DNA of 8,755 nt from Candidatus Bathyarchaeota archaeon (GTDB taxonomy: Archaea > Asgardarchaeota > Lokiarchaeia > Sigyniarchaeales > Sigyniarchaeaceae), in the NCBI GenBank assembly GCA_014729935.1, contig WJJB01000487.1, forward strand, positions 1-8,755. Direction: 5' to 3'. This document shows, piece by piece, positions 1-6,189 of this stretch. Numbering within the stretch: position 1 is the first letter of the stretch; the number at the start of each line of letters is the position of its first letter. Both the position numbers and the translations under genes were made by a program. The notes under the pieces were generated by a model that searched no databases, was not told the DNA's origin, and worked only from the letters and a program-made list of their open reading frames with translations.

Positions 1-321
1 CTCATCAAGGAACACTGCAAGGACCAAGGATACCGCGTGTCGGGCGTGTACTCCGACGTGGGCTCGGGTCTCAACGACAACCGCAAGGGCTTGCTCAAGC
101 TGCTGCGGGACGTGACCCGTGGAAAGCACGACGTCGTGGTGGTGAATTACCAAGACCGGCTGTCGCGGTTCGGGCTGAACGTGATCAGGGCGCACTTGTC
201 TGGATGGAACGTGTCGCTGGAGGTCATCCATCCAACCGTGGTGGACGACACGCCGCACGCGGGGTTGATCACGGACCTGACCGCCACGAGGTATCGGCCC
301 GCGTTTCCGCCATCCTGTTAA
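1..321 (+). CDS. tnpA: IS607-family serine recombinase (TnpA), 3' fragment, probably frameshifted
   Basis: The frame is open from the first base, so the N-terminal part, with the catalytic serine expected in the family, lies outside the window. The visible 106 residues carry the conserved C-terminal half of an IS607-type resolvase-fold domain: GSGLNDNRKGLLKLL (residues 21-35), then VVVVNYQDRLSRFG (45-58), then LEVIHPTVVDDTPHAGLITDLTA (73-95, read in two parts). This enzyme class cuts and rejoins DNA through a serine-DNA intermediate to move the element. After DLTA the frame reads TRYRPAFPPSC and stops. Family members usually continue with an S-F-S-A-R-hydrophobic-Y-G-like tail. Frame 3 from base 285 supplies such a tail (EVSARV, then KNRVENAV) and stops at 359, so a small deletion near 285 is likely. 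GC content is near 60 percent, clearly above the rest of the window. The protein is probably inactive. Confidence 0.82.
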   Translation, partial: LIKEHCKDQGYRVSGVYSDVGSGLNDNRKGLLKLLRDVTRGKHDVVVVNYQDRLSRFGLNVIRAHLSGWNVSLEVIHPTVVDDTPHAGLITDLTATRYRPAFPPSC

Positions 322-359
322 AAAACCGCGTCGAGAACGCCGTTTCCGCCGGCACTTGA
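1..359 (+). mobile_element. IS607-type insertion sequence remnant
   Basis: This is the right-hand part of an IS607-like element and is cut by the window edge. The recombinase fragment is the only element gene seen. The accessory tnpB that normally follows tnpA in IS607 elements is not present: 360-547 has no open frame of useful length. The true right end cannot be fixed, because IS607 elements lack terminal inverted repeats. The GC-rich composition continues to about 424, so the element may reach that point. Confidence 0.6.
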
Positions 360-547
360 CGCGCGTCACGATCACGCGGGGTTTCCTGTATCGACCCCCG
401 GGCAAGATGTCCAACTTTGCCCACCATTATAGATAGAGTGGCAAATGGGACATCCAAGATGATTTTTTCAATATTTTTCCCTCATAAAAACACGTTTTTT
501 TTAATTCCCTTGTACTTTTTCTATCTTGGAAGCTTTGATTCATTAAC
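360..547. other. Non-coding junction between the IS remnant and the HTH regulator
   Basis: No gene is supported here. Bases 360-424 remain GC-rich like the IS fragment, and bases 425-547 turn AT-rich like the host genes. The change coincides with an imperfect inverted repeat, TTTGCCCAC (416-424) and GTGGCAAA (438-445), with one bulged base. This could be a trace of the element's end or chance. The AT-rich half contains the promoter-like element of the following gene. Confidence 0.5.
482..490 (+). promoter_or_regulatory. TATA-like element upstream of the HTH_10 regulator
   Basis: The sequence is TCATAAAAA, close to the element seen before the next gene (1241-1250). It lies 57 bases before the ATG at 548. 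An archaeal start site about 25 bases downstream would leave a leader of roughly 35 bases. No convincing Shine-Dalgarno sequence precedes the ATG. Confidence 0.4.
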
Positions 548-1192
548 ATGCCTGGTGACGTTATCCACGTGAGACTCGAGGTTAAGGTACCTGACGATAA
601 GTGTCTCTTCCGTATTTCCAAGCAATTCCCGCATCTCGTGTTCAAGAACATCTCGATGCTTCCCATCCCGGATAAAATGGGTAATACGTTGGTGGAGGTA
701 AATGGCGTTGACATACCTAACCTCCTGAATACCTTGGATGGCGAATCCAAAATCATCGAACATGAAATCGTGTTTGAGGAATCGGACCACGTGCTAGTGA
801 ACATCAAGGTGCGTGAACCAACTCTATTAACTCTGATGACCACCCGTGAAGTCATGATAGATTACCCGGTGGTTTTCAAAGATGGAATTGCCACAATAAC
901 CTTGATAGGTCCCCGGGAGAATATCGACACACTGCTTGAAGATTTGGAACACAGGAGAATGCGGTTTTCCATCAAGAACATTGGGTCCCCGAATCCTCGG
1001 GAGGTTCTATCAGGGAAACAGAAGGCAGTTCTGGTCAAAGCTTTGGAGAAGGGATTTTTCGAGGTGCCAAGGCATATCTCACTCACCGATCTCGCTAAGG
1101 AATTTGGTGTTTCACCAAATGCCCTATCCGAGATGATCCGGCGACTTAGCAAGCGTCTTGCCATGCATTACATGGAATCTCCAAGTGCATGA
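548..1192 (+). CDS. HTH_10 (bacterio-opsin-activator type) transcriptional regulator
   Basis: This 214-residue cytoplasmic protein is predicted to bind DNA and regulate transcription. The C-terminal part, about residues 155-208, matches the HTH_10 domain of archaeal bacterio-opsin-activator-like proteins. It begins LSGKQKAVLVKALEKGFFEVP and continues with ISLTDLAKEFGVSPNALSEM and IRRLSKRL, which fits a helix-turn-helix with the recognition helix near 189-204. Residues 1-150 alternate predicted strands and helices. They look like the sensory or BAT-associated region that usually precedes this HTH, but I see no ligand-binding signature. The start at 548 is the only suitable ATG; no strong ribosome-binding site precedes it, so translation may use a weak leader signal. 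The gene stands between the IS remnant and the OSTC-like gene and has its own TATA-like element. The target genes and signal are unknown. Confidence 0.87.
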   Translation: MPGDVIHVRLEVKVPDDKCLFRISKQFPHLVFKNISMLPIPDKMGNTLVEVNGVDIPNLLNTLDGESKIIEHEIVFEESDHVLVNIKVREPTLLTLMTTREVMIDYPVVFKDGIATITLIGPRENIDTLLEDLEHRRMRFSIKNIGSPNPREVLSGKQKAVLVKALEKGFFEVPRHISLTDLAKEFGVSPNALSEMIRRLSKRLAMHYMESPSA

Positions 1193-1240
1193 GCCCGTGC
1201 ACATGAACGCACCAGAATGAATATAACCTTCCAAAAACTT

Positions 1241-1250
1241 TCATAAAAAG
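1241..1250 (+). promoter_or_regulatory. TATA-like element upstream of the OSTC-like gene
   Basis: TCATAAAAAG lies 37 bases before the ATG at 1288. This spacing suits an archaeal TATA box with a start site near 1275 and a short leader. It almost repeats the element at 482-490, which suggests that the OSTC-like gene has its own promoter although it is in line with the regulator gene. Confidence 0.5.
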
Positions 1251-1274
1251 ATACACACCCGATCATCACTACAC

Positions 1275-1279
1275 GGTGA
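1275..1279 (+). promoter_or_regulatory. Ribosome-binding site that decides the OSTC-like start
   Basis: GGTGA, the core of the archaeal Shine-Dalgarno sequence, sits 8 bases before the ATG at 1288. A longer reading frame would start at the GTG at 1276, but that codon is part of this site, and a second GTG at 1282 lies too close to it. The ATG at 1288 is therefore preferred. Confidence 0.65.
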
Positions 1280-1287
1280 ATGTGCAC

Positions 1288-1782
1288 ATGGCATCGAAAA
1301 CCAAGGATAAACCAAGAAAAACATCTAGCGCGGCGAAGAAGGTATACCGTGGTGAACGCGATGACAAGATCGTAGCGGGCATCAGGATACCGAAGGTACG
1401 TCTTACCAGCTTGGGAACTTCCACCATATCGCTCCCATCACCGCCAAGGATGTTGTTCCTGATGGGCACTTACATTTTCCTAGCGTGGCTGATGGCAGGT
1501 GGAATTTTCTTCATCGTGCGAGAGCCCCCCGCTCTTGGCGAGTCAGGTGGTAACCCGCTGTATTTTTGGCCTTCGCTAAATGAATCTTTCCTCATCGAGG
1601 GATTCATCGCCAGCATCTTGTTGTTCGTTGCAGGTTTTGGCATGGTGATGCTGTACCAAGCCTCCTTGCAGGCATATAACCGTGCAAATGCTATCCGCTA
1701 CCTGGTGATAGGCTTGACGCTTGGCGTGTTGAGCTTTGGTCTCTTGCAATACATCATCATGGTGAAGCTAGGTATCTTTTAA
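1288..1782 (+). CDS. OSTC / OST3-OST6-like oligosaccharyltransferase subunit
   Basis: This 164-residue protein has a basic, probably cytosolic N-terminus (residues 1-40, rich in Lys and Arg) and three predicted membrane helices at about 56-76, 102-123 and 136-158. The pattern matches eukaryotic OSTC (DC2), a small subunit of the STT3A oligosaccharyltransferase that contacts the Sec61 translocon. Recalled points of similarity are a PP or SPP just before helix 1, a GGI near its end, a [V/I]xEPP[A/S][L/V]G motif after it (here VREPPALG, residues 77-84), an aromatic-rich loop, an IEG at the start of helix 2, a VLSF in helix 3, and a final M-K-L segment (here MVKLG). OSTC is about 150 residues long and belongs to the OST3/OST6 family but lacks the thioredoxin domain, as does this protein. 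Asgard archaea are known to carry OST3/OST6-type subunits. The role in N-glycosylation is inferred; no STT3 gene is in the window. The start is set by the GGTGA at 1275-1279. Confidence 0.78.
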   Translation: MASKTKDKPRKTSSAAKKVYRGERDDKIVAGIRIPKVRLTSLGTSTISLPSPPRMLFLMGTYIFLAWLMAGGIFFIVREPPALGESGGNPLYFWPSLNESFLIEGFIASILLFVAGFGMVMLYQASLQAYNRANAIRYLVIGLTLGVLSFGLLQYIIMVKLGIF

Positions 1783-1919
1783 GGCTTAACTAGTGGATGG
1801 ATGAACCACTCCGTGAAGGGGGGCGGGAGATTTCATTGGTGAACTAACGCGTTCTAGCATAATCTAACCTAACTTGGATAGAATGGAGTTCTTTCGGGAG
1901 AAAGAAATAAATTACCTTC
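1783..1919. other. Convergent intergenic spacer
   Basis: This 137-base spacer lies between the ends of the OSTC-like gene and the minus-strand isomerase gene. It holds a small stem at 1792-1796 with 1806-1810 (AGTGG/CCACT), a G-rich run at 1819-1825, and a stronger hairpin at 1889-1906. I see no tRNA, open reading frame or snoRNA-like box pair here. Confidence 0.6.
1889..1906. terminator. Hairpin between convergent genes, possible bidirectional terminator
   Basis: TTCTTTC and GAAAGAA form a perfect 7-base-pair stem around the loop GGGA. On the minus strand the isomerase stop is followed by a T-rich stretch (AATTTATTTCTTTC) that includes one arm, which suits archaeal U-tract termination. Position between two convergent genes supports a termination role. 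Archaeal termination usually depends more on U-tracts than on stems, so the hairpin could be secondary. Confidence 0.45.
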
Positions 1920-2792
1920 TCACATGCCATTTCTTATATCCCTTAACACCTGCAATCCCGACTGGAATCCTTCCTTTATCTTTACAGCATTCCCCCGGTA
2001 TGCGGCATCCTCGTGCTCGATATTCATGGAACCCGTGTATCCGTTCGTATTGAGTATCTTGAAGATATCATTCCAATCGATCATACCACTCCCGGGGATC
2101 TTGTATTCCCACCATCCCTTGCCTAAAATTCCCCTTTCGATTAGAATGGCGTCATTTATGCGAGTATCCTTCGCGTGTATTGTAAGCACCTTCTTGGATT
2201 GGCAAAACTCCTGTAATGCTTTCTTGTAATCGATGTGCAACCACACCAGGTGTGATGGATCGAATTCAAGACCGAGGTATGGTGAGTGTTCGGCTGCTTC
2301 GAATATTTCACGCCAATAATAAGGAGACATCCCGATATTCTTGCCACCTTGGGGGCAGTTTTCCACGGCTAGCCGAACATCATGTTCTCCTGCAAAATCC
2401 ACGAGTGGAAGGAAATATTCTTCGAATAATCCCATCTCGGTGAAAAGATCACTGCCGGTCCCACCGATGAAGCATGCAACGATACTCACATCTAGCTGGC
2501 TTGCCGCTTCGATCACCTTCTTCATGTGCGAGTTACTGCTCTCTCTTGTATCAGGCGCGAGATGGTTCGTGCAGTAAACCAAGGATGTTACCTCGATGCC
2601 ATGCTTTTTGCATGGTCCAGTGATTTCATCCCTGTGGCCTGAAAGTACCTGGTCGACCTTGCAATGCTTGCTATCAGGCCATGCTGGTATTTCAAGCGTT
2701 TCCACATCATGTCTTGCCGCCCATTCTATAACTTCTTGCAATTTCAACATCTTCAAAGGATTTGTCTGGATTCCAAGTTTGATCATGCTCAT
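1920..2792 (-). CDS. Sugar phosphate isomerase/epimerase, TIM barrel (AP endonuclease 2 superfamily)
   Basis: This 290-residue cytoplasmic protein has the xylose-isomerase-like TIM barrel fold (AP_endonuc_2 family), which includes sugar isomerases, epimerases and IolE-type dehydratases. Expected divalent-metal ligands are visible at the ends of barrel strands: Glu144 (AVENCP), Asp178 and His181 (FDPSH), His206 (HAKD) and Glu259 (NIEHED). The segment IPGSGMIDW (232-240) and the closing GYTGSMNIEHED (251-262) are typical of the sugar isomerase/epimerase subgroup. The length is normal and all key residues are present, so it should be active; the substrate cannot be told. The start at 2792 lies 6 bases past the stop of the 1106-residue gene (stop codon 2799-2801), and a GAGGG on the minus strand (2807-2803) sits 10 bases before it. 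A second ATG at 2786 is possible. The spacing implies co-transcription with that gene. Confidence 0.88.
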   Translation of the reverse strand: MSMIKLGIQTNPLKMLKLQEVIEWAARHDVETLEIPAWPDSKHCKVDQVLSGHRDEITGPCKKHGIEVTSLVYCTNHLAPDTRESSNSHMKKVIEAASQLDVSIVACFIGGTGSDLFTEMGLFEEYFLPLVDFAGEHDVRLAVENCPQGGKNIGMSPYYWREIFEAAEHSPYLGLEFDPSHLVWLHIDYKKALQEFCQSKKVLTIHAKDTRINDAILIERGILGKGWWEYKIPGSGMIDWNDIFKILNTNGYTGSMNIEHEDAAYRGNAVKIKEGFQSGLQVLRDIRNGM

Positions 2793-2798
2793 GTCATT

Positions 2799-5700
2799 TC
2801 AACCCTCGTATTTTTCCTTCTTGAACGCATTCCTGAAGAAGTTCTCCACGTCTAACATGTATCGTTCCTGCTGGAGCAACGGAAGCATGTCAATCAATGT
2901 GGAAACTTCCTGGAGCTCTGCGGAAAAGCCCATCTCCATGCAGGTGAAGCATAGTTCCATCAGCCTCAACATCAGGTGATCCTTCACTTTTCCGGATTTC
3001 TCGATGATTTTCAAGACATTCCTGAGAGTCGTGATGGCTGATTGATACTTGTCCCCTCCCTTGATCAATGCAAAAAAGGAAGCCCACAATGAAGCCCATG
3101 CTTGAAGCGGTTGATCCTGGTCGAGAAACTCGTGAACCTCATCCTGGTATAACATGCTGGCTTTATCAAACTTTCCGGCTTGGAGCTGCTCGAATCCCGT
3201 GATCTTCCCCTCTTTTTTCAATATACGTCGTTTGAGGAGTAATGATTCATGGAGCGGTTCAAGCTGCATGGTAGCCATTTCCAAGAGTGCGGGAAGTATG
3301 TCATTTATTTTCCTTCTTAGAGCTAGCTGCTTGCTATCATCTCGTTCAACGAACACGTGTTCAGGGACTTCCCTGCCCATGATCATGTGTATTAAGGCTC
3401 GCTCGCCCGCAATCAAGGGAAAGTTTTCAAGGATAGCGAATGCATCACGGATCAATGAGCCGTTCTCCATTCTTATGCAATCCATGACGAGGTTCAATAT
3501 CTCGTGCCCGCGAACTTCATCGAGCTTCCTAGTGACGTATTCTGGATAAGAATTGATGAATTTTGAAGTAGCATCGATCTCCTCAAGGTGGCCTTCCTTG
3601 ATGGTGATCAGTAATTTCACGAGAGCAGCGAGGGACGCCTCTTTATACATGCGCTGGTCCAATAACCACGCGAGCAATTCTTGTTGGTTCCGTGCAAGCT
3701 CCTTGAGATTTTTTTCCAGGTTTTCCAAGGTTCTCGTGAAGCACGGGAGTTTTTCTGGAATTTTTCCTTGTTGCTTTAAATTAGCTAATAACTCTCTTCT
3801 TTTCGAGCGATCATTTCCCAATGCATTTTTGGCAGCCAAGTAAGAGACGCGCATTTGTTTGCACGTTTCATGTAGTTCTTTCTTCCTTTGGTTCGTGGAG
3901 ATAATATCCTCCTTTCCTGTTTCCTTCTCAGCCTGGATGCGGTTCAACCGGTATGTGAATTTTTTCCTAGCATCCAAATCATTCATGTCGTTAAGATGGT
4001 GTTCCACTTGGGAGATGTCCCCAGTATTGAACCAATACTCAATCAGGGATATCAAAACGCGATCCGTATCAAGGCTAGCATGGTTTTCAAAGTTCCAAGT
4101 TCCTAGCAGTTGTTTCATGCTTTCCATCTTTCCCAAGATGATGGTGGCAGTGGTGGGAGTGAGATCTTGGGAAAGGAGCTCGGATTCTTCCAGCAATCTA
4201 TCAAGGATGATCGGTTTGAGCTTATCCGCTTCCTGGTAAAAATGGTGCCTTTGGAGTTCCTTGAAATAGTGTAAAAGATAATTACTCAGTGAAGTATTAT
4301 CCTTGTCGATTGTTACCAGCATCCGTGCGTGATGGATGATTTCTGTTGCCAGTGATTTCATACGTTCCTCATCGAGAAACTCTTTCAATTCTTTAAGTGT
4401 GATCAAGAGCTCATGGTTGAGCATGTACTGGGATACCTGGAATACCAGATCATTAGCGATATCATCTTGTCCCATTTCCCTAAGCCATCTCGCATTCACG
4501 ACCATGAAATGCCTCGCACGTTCGGTAGTGCCTCGTTCAATCATGTCGAATAGTATCTTCCTTCTTTGCGTGGCATATGCCAATGCATCACGTTTTTCCT
4601 CATCATGATACACCAGCAACCGATCTAAGACCGATTTTTTTGCAATTTCTGCCCTTTGCCTTTCCTCCCGTTCCAATTCTTCTTCCTTGCTGGTTCGGCG
4701 ATTTGATAGATTCTTGGCAATATCCGAGTCGGATATCATTGGTAGAATGTTCTCGAATTCTTGGAATTCCTGCCGTTCTATGAGAAACACGGAAACCGCA
4801 GCAATGCATTTATCTGGTATCGTGAAACCTAGGTGGTATTTCTCGTCCAGGGATTTTATCTCGTTAATTAACAGCAAAGAGTCACCGATGAACTTCTGCC
4901 TGATCTTCTCTTTTAGCAATGAAAGCTTGACTCGCGCGTGCCATTCTGCAAATTCCCTTGCAGTTTCACCAAGATCGAGCTTAAGGAATATGCGTGTTAT
5001 GAGTCCCAACTGCGTGTTTGCTTTTTCCAAGAGATTCTTTTTTTCAAGAAGTTCGATGCCGAGCGAGATTTTTGGCTCCAATTCCAGCAAGTATGTCGCC
5101 GGATCCCGAACTTGATCGAGTAATCCAATGACACGCGCGTAATCATATGCAGACGCGTAAGCATCCATGGATTTCTTGAAAATATCATCCATTATGGAAA
5201 AATCAACACCCTCGATCCTATTCCAATGCCCCGCGTTCTCGAACAAGATGGCTGCACCCTTGAAATCCCTGCGGCTATATTTTCCATTTCCCTGGTCCAG
5301 CAGGTAATTCAAGTGTTTCACCTTCATTTTCTTCACGCGCCTTTCATCACCAAGAGATTCACTCACTCGAGATGCAAGCCTGAAACGTGATGATAATTCA
5401 AACCACCTCGATGAAATGGCTCCAAGGAGCATTGCTTCCACCCGTTTTCTCTCCTTGGCGATCACGTGGAGCATGTAGAATTTCCTCCCGAGAAATTCCA
5501 TTTCCGATCTTCCGGGATTTCCGTGAACGATCCCATCAAGGACCTGCCACACCACGCTTGTTCGTAGCCAAGCCGTGTTATGGTGAATGGGTCCGCAAAT
5601 CGGGTATTTCACGACACCCTCAAGTAACACGTGCACAACATTTCGTAAACCATGATTACTGGATCGATTCACGTTCATGTACTCGCAAGTGTACGATGAC

Positions 5701-6119
5701 CAGACGCGCCGAGCGAGATCCAAGCACAATGGGGTGAATGGTTGACTTGGATCATATCCCACGACCATCATGGGAAGGAAATGGAACTCCCGCCTGATGA
5801 TGGACATGTACTCGGTGATGATTTCTTCGGTATTTGTATCATCAGGATTCACGAACAACATGATAGAGTCGCTCCCCTTGAATGCATCTCCAAGATCCAC
5901 CGTGGATAGGTTCTTCACCATCCAGAATTCCACGTTAACGATGGTATCCGGATCCAGTGTTATCTCAGCATTCATTATTGATACCCCTGGAACGTCGTTG
6001 AACTGGTCAAGTTGTCCTAGCCAATGGCTGAATACACCTTCAAGGTCAGAATCGAATCCTGATTCCCTCGCTGTCTCCGGCAGGAGATCCAGTACCAAGA
6101 TCTTGAAAAAATACCTCAT
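2799..6119 (-). CDS. Large protein: degenerate Ras-like (pseudo-GTPase) domain fused to an alpha-solenoid
   Basis: This 1106-residue protein belongs to no family that I can name. Residues 1-170 follow the order of a small GTPase: a first strand FFKILVLDLL (4-13), a strand pair ending VNVEFWM (61-67), a strand and helix DSIMLFVNPDDTNTEEI (84-100), a strand LPMMVVGYD (115-123), a last strand YTCEYMNVN (143-151), and a helix to about 168. The nucleotide motifs are lost: no GxxxxGK[S/T] P-loop follows strand 1, FWMVKN stands where WDxxG is expected, and VVGYDPSQ stands where NKxD is expected. From about 200 to the end it is almost all helical, with TPR-like or coat-like pairs such as DFKGAAILFENAGHWNR (285-301) and a charged coiled-coil-like stretch at 476-495. 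There is no signal peptide or membrane helix. The start fits, as strand 1 begins at residue 4. It is first in an operon with the isomerase. A scaffold, adaptor or trafficking role is inference. Confidence 0.85.
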   Translation of the reverse strand: MRYFFKILVLDLLPETARESGFDSDLEGVFSHWLGQLDQFNDVPGVSIMNAEITLDPDTIVNVEFWMVKNLSTVDLGDAFKGSDSIMLFVNPDDTNTEEIITEYMSIIRREFHFLPMMVVGYDPSQPFTPLCLDLARRVWSSYTCEYMNVNRSSNHGLRNVVHVLLEGVVKYPICGPIHHNTAWLRTSVVWQVLDGIVHGNPGRSEMEFLGRKFYMLHVIAKERKRVEAMLLGAISSRWFELSSRFRLASRVSESLGDERRVKKMKVKHLNYLLDQGNGKYSRRDFKGAAILFENAGHWNRIEGVDFSIMDDIFKKSMDAYASAYDYARVIGLLDQVRDPATYLLELEPKISLGIELLEKKNLLEKANTQLGLITRIFLKLDLGETAREFAEWHARVKLSLLKEKIRQKFIGDSLLLINEIKSLDEKYHLGFTIPDKCIAAVSVFLIERQEFQEFENILPMISDSDIAKNLSNRRTSKEEELEREERQRAEIAKKSVLDRLLVYHDEEKRDALAYATQRRKILFDMIERGTTERARHFMVVNARWLREMGQDDIANDLVFQVSQYMLNHELLITLKELKEFLDEERMKSLATEIIHHARMLVTIDKDNTSLSNYLLHYFKELQRHHFYQEADKLKPIILDRLLEESELLSQDLTPTTATIILGKMESMKQLLGTWNFENHASLDTDRVLISLIEYWFNTGDISQVEHHLNDMNDLDARKKFTYRLNRIQAEKETGKEDIISTNQRKKELHETCKQMRVSYLAAKNALGNDRSKRRELLANLKQQGKIPEKLPCFTRTLENLEKNLKELARNQQELLAWLLDQRMYKEASLAALVKLLITIKEGHLEEIDATSKFINSYPEYVTRKLDEVRGHEILNLVMDCIRMENGSLIRDAFAILENFPLIAGERALIHMIMGREVPEHVFVERDDSKQLALRRKINDILPALLEMATMQLEPLHESLLLKRRILKKEGKITGFEQLQAGKFDKASMLYQDEVHEFLDQDQPLQAWASLWASFFALIKGGDKYQSAITTLRNVLKIIEKSGKVKDHLMLRLMELCFTCMEMGFSAELQEVSTLIDMLPLLQQERYMLDVENFFRNAFKKEKYEG

Positions 6120-6144
6120 GGTCCCGTTCTAGTATTTCCTCCCT

Positions 6145-6154
6145 CATTAAAAAC
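6145..6154 (+). promoter_or_regulatory. TATA-like element for the zinc-ribbon membrane protein gene
   Basis: CATTAAAAAC lies 35 bases before the ATG at 6190, the same spacing as at the OSTC-like and mutS genes. A weak AAGTGA at 6181-6186, 3 bases before the ATG, is the only ribosome-binding candidate. Confidence 0.42.
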
Positions 6155-6164
6155 AAGCTCGATC

Positions 6165-6176
6165 GATTTTTATATC
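6165..6176 (-). promoter_or_regulatory. TATA-like element for the pseudo-GTPase/isomerase operon
   Basis: Read on the minus strand this is GATATAAAAATC, the most typical archaeal TATA box in the window. It is 45 bases upstream of the ATG at 6119, giving a leader of roughly 20 bases. A purine-rich GAGGGAGGA follows on the same strand (about 6145-6137), somewhat far from the start codon for a ribosome-binding site. Confidence 0.5.
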
Positions 6177-6189
6177 AAGAAAGTGAAAA

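Noticed and set aside
382..435. A frame reading CIDPRARCPTLPT that faintly recalls the DPxxTSxxCxxC region of TnpB.
   Set aside because: Only about six residues agree, the CxxC pair is missing, and no other TnpB motif is found around it.
427..855. A 142-codon minus-strand open frame opposite the HTH_10 gene.
   Set aside because: It lies antisense to a recognisable regulator and shows no family resemblance.
1276..1287. GTG start giving a four-residue longer OSTC-like protein.
   Set aside because: The GTG is embedded in the GGTGA ribosome-binding sequence that is correctly placed for the ATG at 1288.
1792..1830. Stem and G-rich run that might suggest a small RNA gene.
   Set aside because: The stem is only 5 bp, no tRNA arms or C/D boxes are present, and no promoter is seen in front of it.
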